A DNA stretch of 64,000 nt from contig NC_079881.1 in assembly GCF_029227915.1 (NCBI RefSeq), forward strand, positions 12,189,501-12,253,500, read 5' to 3'. Positions within the stretch are counted from its first letter, which is position 1. Every line of letters starts with the position of its first letter. Both the position numbers and the translations under genes were made by a program. Positions 12,138-22,924 of this stretch are shown here, in pieces. The notes beneath the pieces are model-generated. The model did no database searches, had not been told where the DNA came from, and saw only the letters and a program-made list of their open reading frames with translations. The stretch comes from Hydractinia symbiolongicarpus. Its lineage: Eukaryota; Cnidaria; Hydrozoa; Anthoathecata; Hydractiniidae.

Positions 12138-14089
12138 CTAAAATATTGTTAAAAATGAATAGAAATAAACTGTTCAACATTCTTGTCTAAATTTATATGT
12201 TGAAAACTTGGCTGCATAAAACTTAGCATTGTTACGCCAGTGTTGTACAAAATTACAGTTTTGAAAAACGTACCAACACAAGACTAAAAGTTTAGAAATT
12301 AATTAAAAATAAAAACCCCCTACTGACCCTCATCCAAATTCTTCAGCTTAAATTTTTTAGCAATAAGTTAAGCTAAGGGTCAATTTTCCCTTTTTATTAA
12401 CGTAAGCTTTAAAAATAGCAACTAACAGTACGAGCGCTTAATAAAACTCACATACGACAAACTGCATTTTCACCACAAAGTATAGGTGAAAAAGCTGTTT
12501 TAGAAACATATCAAAAACGCACTCGACACAGATTTGTCTAGCTAGCTATGATTAATAGTTTGATTCTAATTGAGTAATTGAATTAGTTGATTAACTGATA
12601 ATGAGAATGGCTGAAAAAACAAACAAACAACCAAAAGGGAAAAATTTCCAATTTTCGCGGAATCATTTCTGCGAGTTTGCAAAACTTAAATAATGCATTA
12701 AGAATAAAAAAATGCTTAAAATAAAGACAAAAAAGAGAGCAAAGAAATAAAACAATTTGATTTGGTGTTTTATTTAATAGCAAACCACCTGATCATCTTA
12801 CCCTGTTCACCACACAGTTTTTCGAATCCTTGCTTTCACGGAATTTGATCTCCATCGTTGTGTCTTTATTTTCTTTCATTGATAAGTTTAAGTCAAAAGT
12901 TGTGTCATCTTGAGCCAAAGAGAGCAGTACATCTCTTGATTTTAATCCTAATATCTTCCCTCTTGCTTTGATTGTCATACCTTGTTTGATTCTATCTTGC
13001 ATGTAGTATCTAGCAAGTTTGAAGTGTGATTGAAGGTATTTGGATGTTGGAAGAAGAACTCCGTCAGTTGCGAATGTAAAATCAACCTAAACGCAACATA
13101 GCAATCTACTTGTGATTTGTGATTATCTGCACAGTTTTTCTTGTTATCGGTTTAAAAAGACATATTGCAAACGATACATATATTTCAACGCAGTTTTAAA
13201 GCGGAGACCAAATGACGAATTTAATGTTTACCTTTTGCATATCAAAACCGTGTTCCCATTTTTTACTCAGCAATGGGATTGATGCAATCTGCGATGAAGT
13301 CAAAAATATATTTAACAATTGTGACAATTTTAACTTCATTGACATTCGTAAAACCCAAAACGCACGCTCCTGTCCGACTATGAATTCAGTTTGTACATTG
13401 TTAATCGATTTTTTCCCCAGTTCGATCGACGAGTGTCCTTTAAACGCCGCTACTCTACCACTTGCTGACCATACTACGTCCCATGTTGGTTTATGGATAA
13501 TTAAAGTGCGGATTAGTCTAAATCTTTGAGTTAAAATTTCTTCTAGATCACTTGGAAAGCTTTTTAATGGATGTGACAATTCTATCAAACTCATTGGTAA
13601 AGATTGGGTTGATGTAGCATGCAGTCTAATCACTTTGCTTTCCTCTGGTTGTATAGTGTAATTGAAAAACACACCGCATAGATTGTAAGTACCACTACCT
13701 CGTATAAAAACATTGTGATTCTCCTTTACAAGAGAAATGAAAACTTTTCGAAGTCTTAAATATTTATCCGGGGTGTACACCTTCAAGATTCCCAATGGTA
13801 CGTGTATGCATTCATAAGCGTTTCTATTTGTGTTGTAAATGTAACAATATGATTGTATCAGACGAGATTCCAAATGGGCAATGTCAAGATTTCTTAGTTG
13901 AAATACTGTTTTTAAGTCGGAATGTCGTAGAAGATATGATACATGTTGTTTTCTCTGAACGCAAACAAGTTTTTTACCAACTGAAGACTCATGGTGATGG
14001 ATTTGTTGCATATTTAACCGTTCGGAGAAGTTTACGATGGCTGCATTGCGCATGCTTAGTTTAGATGTGCGTGTTTCTAACAAAATCAT
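11844..14089 (-). CDS. three-exon gene of unknown function (about 478 aa)
   Basis: Exons (minus): 14089-13232 (286 codons from ATG), 13086-12802 (95 codons), 12137-11844 (98 codons with TAA). Each intron is GT...AG: donor after 'ATGCAAAAG', acceptor before 'GTTGATTTT', donor AGG|GTAAGA, acceptor TTTTAG|AAGAGT. All are phase 0, which argues for a real gene; the shorter reading that stops at 12793 would ignore the strong GTAAGA donor. The protein has no signal peptide or membrane span. Exon 3 has a cysteine/histidine cluster 'CTHCCEMPH' and a hydrophobic C-terminal part. Beta-rich stretches such as 'IKARGKILGLKSRDVLLSL' hint at an OB-like fold, but that is speculative. I do not recognise the family. 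No internal stops, so apparently intact. Confidence 0.6.
12802..13086 (-). CDS. exon 2 of the unknown three-exon gene
   Basis: 95 codons in phase 0, beginning 'VDFTFATDGVLLPTS' after a TTTAG acceptor and ending at a strong AGG|GTAAGA donor. Without splicing the frame would stop three codons later at 12793. Confidence 0.6.
13232..14089 (-). CDS. exon 1 of the unknown three-exon gene
   Basis: 286 codons from ATG 14089 to the donor after 'MQK' at 13232. No known motif. It includes 'GSGTYNLCGVFFNYTI' and 'HKPTWDVVWSASGRVAAF'. Confidence 0.6.
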
Positions 14090-14211
14090 ATGATCACATT
14101 ATTTATATACTACCTTGAAGTAAACAAAGGTGGGAATTTAAATCAACAGTAAAAAGATTTTTGTGCACTTTAGTTAACTTTTAAGGTGGTAGTTACAAAA
14201 GGTTATTTTCA

Positions 14212-14510
14212 GACTATATATCCATAATTTTTTCTGTTATAACACACTTGTCACGATTTTATGGCTAAAATACTATTATCTTTCACCAAAAATATTTAGC
14301 ATCAACAATTTCTCTTTAAAATAAATCATGAATAATTAATTAGTTCTGGCCGAATATAGTTAAGCCTACGCGCTTGCGAAAATGTACAGAAAAAAATGAC
14401 GTAATTATTAAAAAAAAAACGTTAATAACAACAAAGATGGCGCATTATGTAGAAATTTAAGACGATCTTCCTTATGCTACACTGCATGAGCTATAACTTT
14501 CGATAGCATT
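14212..14510 (-). repeat. dispersed repeat copy 2 (inverted relative to 7465-7730)
   Basis: Reverse complement of the repeat at 7465-7730 with moderate divergence and small indels. It lacks the hairpin terminus seen in copy 1, so its 3' end is truncated or diverged. It sits about 120 bp upstream of the unknown three-exon gene and may overlap its promoter. Confidence 0.65.
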
Positions 14511-14520
14511 TTCGTTTTAC

Positions 14521-15961
14521 TTTAAAATTTTCAGACATGCTTGTTGAACCATGCAGCCATGATACGGAAATCTTTTTATTTGTAATATTTTTCTTTTAAC
14601 AGTGTTCGATGCAGCAGGGGATGCTAACAAAGAATCTTTTGAAAAAAACAAAAGGCTATTGTTAAAAAAATAAGAATAAACAAAAAAAAACCGCACACCG
14701 TTTTAGCAGGGTTAACCCAAGGTTCATTTAAAACCAGAAGCTGATGAAAAATAACGAGATTGTAAAACGTAGAAGCTGATTGTTTTCTTGTTTATGATAC
14801 ATTTTTAAATAGAGATTTCTACTGACTCTGACTATTAAGGCCTATATTTTTAGGAAATAGTAAAAGAAATGGTATAAATAAAACACTGAGTAAACAATTC
14901 AGCTATTTGGACAGCTAAAAAAGGGTTACTGCCACCTTAAGTACGATCTCGAGTGAGCACCGCCCCTCAAATTATCATCAACCCTTCTTTGTTTAAAAAT
15001 ATTTAATGAGCGCCTTTCTAAATTAACTGCTTTTAAAATAAAGTTGCTTATTTAATAAAATAGTATTTGGCGAGTATTTCATAAGACAAAACATTGCAAC
15101 CAAATTAGTGTTTTTTGTATTTTAATTCTTTAATCGTGTAAAATTGGATGTATGTTTGCATATATGTAATGACCAAAGAGTACACCGCCCTCGAATGAGC
15201 GCGTATAAATATGCTATCTTGATGAACAATACAATCATCACGAGATCAGACTAAAATTCAAAAGAAAAACAAAAATGTTGCAAATCTGCCCAAATTTGTG
15301 TCCGAAAGCGACATGTTAAGTTTGAAGTCCATTGGCATTGTTTAACACAAAGTCAGACGAATATGTGTTTCGTTACTGTCCTCTAAATTTGTTTGAAAGT
15401 GCTACTTAATCCATCTCTTCATGGAGATGATGTCTCGATAATCTCTATAAAGTGCCACCTGAAAAAGTAAAAACAGTTAACTTTATCTTACCTTGTCCCA
15501 GGTGATCGAGCAAACACGAATCTTCAATAGCAGTTTTATTGGCTGAAATTAATTGGAGTAGAATGAAAATTAAATCTATGACTTAAAAGCTGAACGTATC
15601 AAAACTTTATGTTTTAGCTTTCAACTATTTTACTGACGATGTTTTTAAATTAAGTATAAATTGAATGTTTTATAAGAACTGAGAGAAATATCTTTGGTGG
15701 CAAAATCAATATCTAAACGATTCTGTTTTTTGAGGGGGTGGCGGTGGTTGGGTTAATAAGCTAAACGTGTCCTTTTGGTACGTCATCCTTTACCAGCCTT
15801 AAAAAACCTTATACCCTCTCAGAACTGAATGATTTTTCATCATAGTATGTATCATAGATTTGAGAGGCTAAATGTGGTTCAAAATTTGGTTGATAAAAAT
15901 AAAAAATGAGCGAAAATCATTGAATCTAATGTTAGTACGAATTCTAAGTTTATTTATTTTG
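14521..15961. other. intergenic, no gene seen
   Basis: AT-rich, many homopolymer runs, no recognisable ORF. On the minus strand AATAAA just below 15962 is likely the poly(A) signal of the secreted Frizzled-CRD gene. Confidence 0.4.
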
Positions 15962-16425
15962 TTAATAGGAGGCAGTGCCTGTTCTTGTGCTTGTTCTTGT
16001 ATTTGAAATGCAGAAAAACCTACTTGGCACAAGCAACTCAAGACATTTTGATTGTCGTAAGTTACTACAACTGTCTCCCATCAATTCTTTTAATATCGAT
16101 ACATTTCTTAAATGAGTCATACACAACGATTCCTTTGCTTGATTGCAATCATTTCTGCAAATATTCATCACGTAGAAAGGACGACCATGCTCACGTTTGC
16201 AGACAGGATAGTAGCGGTAACACAACACCTGTCGAAGAAAAACAAAACACGAAGAATAAGGATGGTTGGATAATTTCGACAACAAATATGTGAGCTTCTT
16301 TTCTTTTTCTTTCTGTGTTGTTTTTCCATCGTTATATATTAAGATCTTTTTGTTTCTTTCATCATAGTCAGTTTGGTCACAGATATCCCCCTTATAGACT
16401 TCGCAATAGCTGGTGTCAGCCACAC
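15962..16425 (-). CDS. exon 2 of the secreted Frizzled-CRD gene
   Basis: Encodes the whole cysteine-rich domain. It begins with two bases completing a codon from exon 1. The tail 'NTRTSTRTGTASY' is low-complexity. Confidence 0.7.
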
Positions 16426-17399
16426 CTAATTAAAAAATAAACTTCAGCTTGTTATCTTCATAAAAAACAGACGCTTGTTAAGTCGTAAGAGAAGTAGTTT
16501 TTGGAACTCATTCTCGTAAAAATTTTTCTCGCCGAATATACAAAATTAGTCATTCGCCAAAAAGAATGCTTGCGAAAACAAATTGAAACTATTGTCCGTA
16601 CAGGGATGGAAAGATATCATAAAAGATAGACACAAATGCAAAAAGACTCTTCACTCTAATCACCAATTGTAATCACACTAACTACACTGCACACATTTTG
16701 CTACTAGTATTTGTTTTGCTAGTTCTTTTTCTTTCTTCACAATTGCGAGAATTAATTCCCAAGAAAAATTCTTCTTAGGATTGGATGGATTAACGCGTAT
16801 CCCGCTAGGGGCTATCGGTTTTCACCTCAAAAATAAAAGCGGGTTTACTAAAGGCGCGGAAATAAGGCGGGATTCTTGTTTTAAAGCATTTAAATCGTAT
16901 TAGCATTATTCTTAGATTGGAACGAAAGAAGTTCAGCAAGTTTTTAAAAGAAGACAACTGTTGAAATTCTAATATGAATAGATTCGAAATTGTTGTAAGA
17001 TTCTTCTCACACTATTAAAAAGAATTGAAACGACATGAAGCATTGATCAGTCGAGTGTCAGATTCGAAAATATTACCCTATTTCGTAGACCGCTTAAACT
17101 TCACTAAAACGTTAAGTTAAAATAACAAACATGGCTGCGCTACTGATTCTTAGCAAGGATTTCAACTCTCATGCGGAATACATGACTGCGCCATGACTCT
17201 ACGAAAGAAATTCAACTCTCATGCGGAATACATGACTGCGCTACTGATTCTTAGCAAGAATTTCAACTCTCATGCGTAATCTTAATATCCACCTTTGCAT
17301 TTATCGTAATAATTTTTTAAATGCATCACAAATAATCTTACTTGTAGAACTCACTGCAACTGATGACCACAACAATAGCACCAATACAATGTTCATCAT
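15962..17399 (-). CDS. small secreted Frizzled-type cysteine-rich-domain protein (173 aa)
   Basis: Two exons: 17399-17342 (ATG-ATG start, signal peptide 'MMNIVLVLLLWSSVAVSS', donor A|GTAAGA) and 16425-15962 (acceptor ATTAG|GT, same phase). The mature part has ten cysteines in the Frizzled-CRD order: 'CEVYKGDIC', 'CFVFLRQVLC', 'YYPVC', 'NICRNDC', 'ESLC', 'DSC', 'KC'. Such domains bind Wnt lipids or related ligands in Frizzled, sFRP, ROR and MuSK proteins. Here there is no membrane span, kringle, kinase or netrin domain; the frame ends at TAA 15962, with AATAAA about 10 bases later. It therefore looks like a free-standing secreted CRD, possibly a Wnt antagonist or carrier (inferred). A further downstream exon spliced from within exon 2 cannot be excluded. 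Confidence 0.7.
17130..17280. repeat. tandem repeat, about three 50-bp units
   Basis: 'TTTCAACTCTCATGCGGAAT' or close variants recur at about 17160, 17210 and 17260. The units alternate with 'TACTGATTCTTAGCAAG'. The array lies inside the intron of the Frizzled-CRD gene. Confidence 0.75.
17342..17399 (-). CDS. exon 1 (signal peptide) of the secreted Frizzled-CRD gene
   Basis: 58 bases: start codons at 17399 and 17396, a hydrophobic core 'IVLVLLLW', and a GTAAGA donor at 17341. Phase matches the acceptor at 16426. The intervening intron is about 916 bp and contains the 50-bp tandem repeat. Confidence 0.6.
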
Positions 17400-17474
17400 T
17401 CTTTTTTAACTAAAAAAGAGTACATTAAAATATATGGTATGCACGAACATGTAGTCAAAGGTTAAAAGAAATAT

Positions 17475-17690
17475 TTATTTGGGCACGATAGGTTTTTGAC
17501 AGTGTAAAAATAGAGGACGACCTTCGCATCTCATTTTTACGGTTACAACACACGAAAACTTCACAGCTTTAACTTCAGTAACACAAATCTTCTTTTGTGC
17601 TAAACAAGATAAAAAGGATTTAATACACGTGTCTCTCAAAAAAATACAAATATAATGTGAGGATAAACTTACAAAAACACAAGGTACCAT
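17475..17690 (-). other. possible cysteine-rich exon, unassigned
   Basis: After a plausible acceptor (TTTTTTTGAGAG near 17640) the frame gives a short peptide with six cysteines ('DTCIKSFLSCLAQKKIC' then 'FSC', 'MRC', 'LHC') and a stop at 17475. It could be the last exon of a small secreted peptide gene upstream of the Frizzled-CRD gene. No partner exon was identified, so this is weak. Confidence 0.25.
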
Positions 17691-17699
17691 TTGCTCAAG

Positions 17700-20380
17700 C
17701 GGTGTTACACTGAAGTAACACTAAAATTACGAAGGTGAAAAATTTAAACAAAAGTGAGTTATACAACCCAGGGCCCTGCAGACTTTTTGCACCCTATAAT
17801 GATAAGTATCTGTTATTAGCCGTTATGCTTTAGAACCACTGTGTTAAACCTCTTTTAAATAGCTGAACGCAGACCAAGTCAAAAATAAACTTTAAAAATT
17901 TCCCCAACGAGACTTACTTTAAGTTGAAGTTTGTTGATAATTTTATCAATATATCTTGGAAAAACATACAATCTAATTAAAAGAGAACAAATATCTAAGG
18001 TTGTAAAAAGTAATACTTTAAACTCATACCTGTTGACAAAGGATTTTTGAATCTATGAAAAAATTTGGAGCTGTGTTGAAATGTATCTTTGGAGAGCAAA
18101 CATTTGTGTTGTTTTTTTTTCTCTCACAATTTAAACCGCAAGTATCTAAAGACGGATTGACAAGTTACTGTAATGCAACACCATCAATATATGTACACGA
18201 AGGTTTTAAACATACAATAATACAGCTCTTTTACAAAAATGCCACACAAGTTAAAAAGAATTTTCCTTGTTTACTAGTTACTGTTTTTGGCACGACATAG
18301 TGAAATTAATTCTCAAACAGTTAAAAATTTAGAGTGTGTAATGACATAGGATGTCTGATGTTGTCAATCAACCTCGTCCCCAGGGCATCTTGTATCTTTA
18401 TCGCCGTCTCAGGGTCAGAAAAGATACAAGATGCCCTGGGGACGATGTTGATTGTCAATTCATGTTGGCGTCATGGTGGTACATATTTTTCACGTTGCAG
18501 AAATTTATAAATCGGACAGTATTATTGTTATTTTTCAGCTGCCTTATTCACACTAATTTTCGTGCAGTGAAAAAAAATGTTTCGCGCGTGATAATTTTCG
18601 CGCAATAGCAAAATGAACGAATTCGCGCAAATTAATTTTTGCGCAAGTTAAATTTATCCACAACTAGCATGGAGAATCAACAGCAGAATTTAGTCAAAAT
18701 GCAGTCTGTCTAAAACACCTTTTATTAATTAATTATGCTTATTCGTTTTCGATTTTTTTATATTTAAATTAACGATATAACGAATAACGGTAATTGAAAC
18801 TTTAGCTGCAGCTATTCAGTTCTTGTACACACGTACCAGTTCTTTTTCGCACGTACAGCTATTCAGTCCTTTTACATACGTACAGCTATTTTTACATTCT
18901 TTTACTTGCAAGTCGCTATTCACACTACGCGTAATGTTTCCACAATGGGCCTGTGGTGTATTTTTTTTTAAATTATGCGCCACAAGAACTAAGTATCTTA
19001 AGTGGCTATGGAAAGAGAATTTTTAATCAATCTCTGCATCTTTTAAATGTCTATCGATCTTCGAATGATTAGTTACAGAGAGATATAAATGAGTTGAGGA
19101 AAAAGTATGGACACCCTTGATCCTATAAATACTGAAAGTAAAGATAGAGATTTAGGTATTTATTTATCCAAAGTAAAATCAAACATAACGCACATAGAAG
19201 GTATTTTATTTTGCTTACAGCGATGTTTTCCGATTTTAAAGATTCCGGAAAACGAAGTTTTTTTTTCGGATTCTGCACTGCAAGCCAAGTACACAAGTTA
19301 CGCGCATGCGCTTCCTAATAAAACAAATTCAATAGCTTAACACTGGGTAAGATTGAGGAAGGTGCTTTTTGCGTTTTTTAGGAAGATGTGAAAACAAGAT
19401 AGGAGTAATATATCTCGTATATGTTTAAATTTACCAGGCCACGGGGAGAGTTGGACTTCTACCATCGTCCTGAATTATTAACTGTTATTGGACAAAAGAG
19501 CCATTCATGAAAGTGGCCGTCCAATCCTAAAGGCTTCGGTAAAGTTCTCTATTTTTATCCATCTAATAAAAAGGTGCAATAAATGGATGGTAAGGATAAA
19601 TATTCTCTTAATTTAAATGTTAAAAAGTGCCTGCATTTTTAAAAAGTAAGAAATTATATCAAACAGTCGAAACGGTTGGTTCGTTTCTTTCGACTGTGTG
19701 AATGGTAGCATAAAGAATCTATATTTTTATCAAAAGGAAGCGTTAGGTACATGAAACGAAAACTGAAAAAGAAGAAAAGAAATGAACTCAAGGCTTTTAA
19801 GGGCGGTTTTTACTTAGCGCATAAAGTCCCATTTTAAAAATACATTAAAGCCAATATGAGGAAAACCAAGCAGGGACAGGTCCATATATTAGCCAGTCTT
19901 ATGCTAAGATTTAACCCGGTTTACTTAAAAAGACATGTTTTATTAAAGGCGCGTAATCACTCTTATCGAAAAAAAATAACATATACATTTTATTTATTTA
20001 TTTCAGTCGACAGTCGACTATACGGGCCAAGCGCGGGATTTACGGGAAATCGCGGGTTTTCGTTTGCCGGCGATTAAACTGCTTTCATTCGGCGTCTCAT
20101 CAAAAATGAAAACATTTTTGAAAACTACAAGTCTAATGCGTCTTTAGTGGTGACAAAATAATTTTAAAAATCGTTCGGGAAATGACGGAGTTATGACTTT
20201 CCTGAAAGTTTGAGGATGTAAAACGTACTAGAAATGGAAATAATGGTACTTTAATATCTTGAATTTATTGTTTGTTTTTTCCAGCAGCCATATTTAACGG
20301 TCTTGTTGATCTCTTATTCTTGTCTAATAAGCAGGCCGTCGCAAGATGTTCGTGTGAAACCGTAGGTAAACAAACGGCCT
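17700..20380. other. intergenic; foldback element and repeat fragments, no supported gene
   Basis: Contains the foldback MITE at 18366-18456. A fragment at about 19884-19945 ('TTAGCCAGTCTTATGCTAAG', 'CGGTTTACTTAAAA') belongs to the same family as the repeats at 21860-22150. The ORF at 19107-19340 has no recognisable domain and is not called. Confidence 0.5.
18357..18465. mobile_element. foldback MITE, 'CCTCGTCCCCAGGGC' type, with 8-bp target duplication
   Basis: Two nearly perfect arms of about 33 nt ('CCTCGTCCCCAGGGCATC', then its complement) are separated by a 19-nt loop. The flanks read TTGTCAAT on both sides, consistent with an 8-bp target-site duplication. The same termini occur in the element at 21987-22048. 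Confidence 0.7.
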
Positions 20381-20554
20381 TAACTTTAAATGAGCTCTGA
20401 GATGGAGTTTGATAAAATCGCCAATATGGTTAGGCTTCGTTCACCATGCTGTTCTTTTTGGTTTGCTTTATCTTTGCAAAACTTGGCATCAAAAAGTGGA
20501 AAGAAATTTAGGTTCTGTTTAAAAAAGTGGCCGCGCGTAAAAACATCCGTATCA

Positions 20555-20735
20555 CTTTCTTCACTTAAATTTAATTACAAGCTCGTGAGGTTGTGTTCGA
20601 ATCTCATCTTGGTAACTATTTTTACTTTTTTTTTCTTTTTTCTTTTTTAAAAAGATAAGACAAGTGTTCAAAACACTTGATTAACTAACTAGTAAAGTAA
20701 AGGTGTTTCCACCAAACTTTTTAAAAGTGAATGTA
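20555..20735 (+). repeat. dispersed SINE-like repeat, copy A
   Basis: Shares about 180 bp with 40970-41215: 'ACAAGCTCGTGAG', a B-box-like 'GTGTTCGAATCTCAT', a T-rich run, 'AAAAAGATAAGA' and 'GTAAAGTAAAGGTG'. The B-box-like motif suggests a pol III origin, but no clear A box was found. Confidence 0.55.
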
Positions 20736-20754
20736 GGCAGAATTAACTGAATTA

Positions 20755-21035
20755 ATGAATTTCGCAAATTTTGGGGTTTGTGGGTTTGTGGTCTTTCTTC
20801 TTCCTGTCAGTCGGTTCACCCAAGACGGACCCATCGAAAATTAAAATTTCGAGGAATTTTCTGTTCAGGAAGATCTCACAAATCAATTTTGAAAAGTAAC
20901 TGCGTAGTGTGTAACAAATATTATTGCGTATCTGAATAGTAAAATATGTCGTGTCTAACTTCGTAACAAAAATCCCAATTTGATAGACAGCTTTTTGTAA
21001 ACTTTATTCGCGAGGTTGTTTGCGTATATCATACG
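20755..21035 (+). repeat. 280-bp dispersed repeat, copy A
   Basis: Direct copy of 43048-43320. Both contain 'TTTGTGGTCTTTCTTCTTCC', 'AAAATTAAAATTTCGAGGAA', 'AAATATGTCGTGTCTAACTT' and 'TTATTCGCGAGGTTGTTT'. Non-coding, class unknown. Confidence 0.75.
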
Positions 21036-21859
21036 TCTTGTTTTCTTCTATTCTATTTGTCATTGTTTTTGGAGACCAGACAAAACAAAACAGAAAGAAG
21101 AAATCACAGCATTGCCTCGTGGTTATAAATTAGGATAATTAATGCTTATCACGCTTTCTTTTTTATATTAGCTTGACAGGGATTACTGCATATTATAAGC
21201 CAAAATACCCAACGGGGGAGAATGCTCATTGTGATAGTTGAAGATAGTTGCAGCACTATGGAGATAATTAAATTTAGAGCATGAAAGGGGAAATTCTCAA
21301 AATTTAGATATTCTAATTGTCTAGATCTGATACCGTCTCGAAAAAGTAGCGACTAGCTGTTTGAACAAAGTAAAATAATCAAAAAGTAAGACAGCTAGCG
21401 AGGCGAAGCTGTCTTCAGAAACAACAACAAGAAGTGATCAGTGTTGCAAAGAAGTCTGATTTCAGTAAGTTAAAACGTTTAAATAATAAAGAATAACACA
21501 GAAACTTCGATTGATTTATCTGATTTATCATGTTCGAAACTTTGTGGATACATTTATAAAAGCATTACGATGGAAACACAGCTACTCCCCCTCATTCCTT
21601 ATTTTTTCCGTAATGGAATGAATCCAGCAACCATGCGATCGATTTTGCCGTGCGTTTATTATCGCATAATTCGTGCAATGAAATTTAATGGCGGTTCTGT
21701 AGGCTAAGAGAAATTGCGGTGAGTTTGCTATTTCTATGAAAGATTTGAACATGTTCTGGTTGTCAGTTTTCAATAAAATTTTTAGGATAATGTTTTCTCA
21801 TGTATATCTTTCAAATTTTACAATAAAATAGGTACCTCAAAAAAAGTTGCCCATAGGGT

Positions 21860-22150
21860 GATTACGCGCCTTTAAGTGACCAGTTTGCACACCGTTTATA
21901 TATTAGCCAGTTTTATACTGAGATTTAAGCCGGTTTACTTAAAATGACATGCTTCATAAAGTGACCGGTTTGCACACAACCTCGAACCCAGGGCCTGTAG
22001 CGTTTTTTGATATGAGGATGAAACCGCTACAGGCCCTGGGTTCGAGGTTGGTTTGCACACCGTCTAAAAATATAGGCCAGTTGAATTACTGAGATTTAAG
22101 CCGGTTTACTTAAAATGACGTTTCATAAAGTGACCAGTTTGCACACCGCG
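21860..22150. repeat. tandem duplication of an about 105-bp unit, with a nested foldback element
   Basis: The phrase 'GAGATTTAAGCCGGTTTACT' and 'GTGACCRGTTTGCACACC' occur in both units. The first unit is split by the foldback MITE at 21987-22048. Confidence 0.7.
21977..22058. mobile_element. short palindromic MITE with 9-bp target duplication
   Basis: About 63 bp, almost entirely two complementary arms beginning 'CAACCTCGAACCCAGGGCC'. It is flanked on both sides by GTTTGCACA. Its insertion interrupts an otherwise repeated unit, so the empty site can be read from the neighbouring unit. Confidence 0.75.
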
Positions 22151-22187
22151 TTGAGGTTAAAATTTTAAAATAAACTGCACGCTTTAA

Positions 22188-22295
22188 AAAGGCATATCGG
22201 AAGAGTGGGACGCGGGACGCGGGACGACCCTGTTGAGTCGGGATGCGGGACTCGGGACCTGGGACGCGGGACGCAGGACTCGGGACGCGGGACCC
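22188..22295 (+). repeat. left terminal inverted repeat of the MULE, GGGACGC-rich
   Basis: 'GGCATATCGGAAGAGTGGGA' leads into irregular GGGAC/GCGGGAC units and 'CCTGTTGAGTC'. It matches the reverse complement of 34436-34558. It stands out as GC-rich in an AT-rich region. Confidence 0.7.
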
Positions 22296-22411
22296 TGGAA
22301 AATGTATATTTTAAGAGTTTCGCGGGACTGTGTATCGGATGTGTAAAATCAGGACCGTTTGGATGGAAAATATGATAAGTCGATGGTAGTCATTCCCAAT
22401 GTGTGTTATAT

Positions 22412-22870
22412 ACACGTTTGAACAAAGAATGAACAGAAATTCTAAAAAAAGATGTAAAATAAAAATCATACACAAGGGGTATTTCAAAAATATAAACACG
22501 TTGAAACAAAGAATAAAACAGAAACTGTAAAAAAGAATATAAAAAATGGTAAAAACTAAGAAAGGTAAAATCGAAATCATACACAAAGCGTTGTCTCGTT
22601 TTACGCACCATCAAAAAATGTCTCATGAATCATGAACACCATTTTTTAAGCGAAGATGAGAATATGAATGTAGTATTTTTTGTTGATATCACACTGGCAA
22701 ACGGTGTTAGGGTTTTTATAAAGTTAAAGTTCTTCATCTTGTGAACAAAAGAGTGTAAAGTATATGTATAAAAAGTATAACAAAAGAGTTTAAAGTATCA
22801 ATATAAAAATTTCTAAAGTATAACAAAAGATTTTAAAGTTTAAATGTAATAATATCTAAAGTGTGCCGAT
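22412..22870. repeat. short imperfect tandem duplications inside the MULE 3' flank
   Basis: Two diverged copies of an about 95-bp unit ('ACAAAGAAT...CATACACAA', 22412-22595) and about three units of a 46-bp AT-rich repeat ('AACAAAAGAGTTTAAAGTAT', 22745-22865). Open frames here are low-complexity and not genes. Confidence 0.5.
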
Positions 22871-22924
22871 TGATTTCAAAAGTTTTGTGCCTTGCAGTTA
22901 GATGTGCCGTTAAGTCATCCGGCA

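Noticed and set aside
12793-13002. A separate 69-residue gene on the minus strand
   Set aside because: It is the middle exon of the three-exon gene. The apparent stop at 12793 falls just after a strong GTAAGA donor.
13212-14064. Plus-strand ORFs at 13212-13529 and 13795-14064
   Set aside because: Shadows of the phase-consistent minus-strand exon 1.
17130-17280. CRISPR-like array
   Set aside because: Three contiguous 50-bp units with no regular unique spacers, in a eukaryotic intron.
19107-19340. Possible small gene (77 residues)
   Set aside because: No recognisable domain, splice partner or conserved feature.
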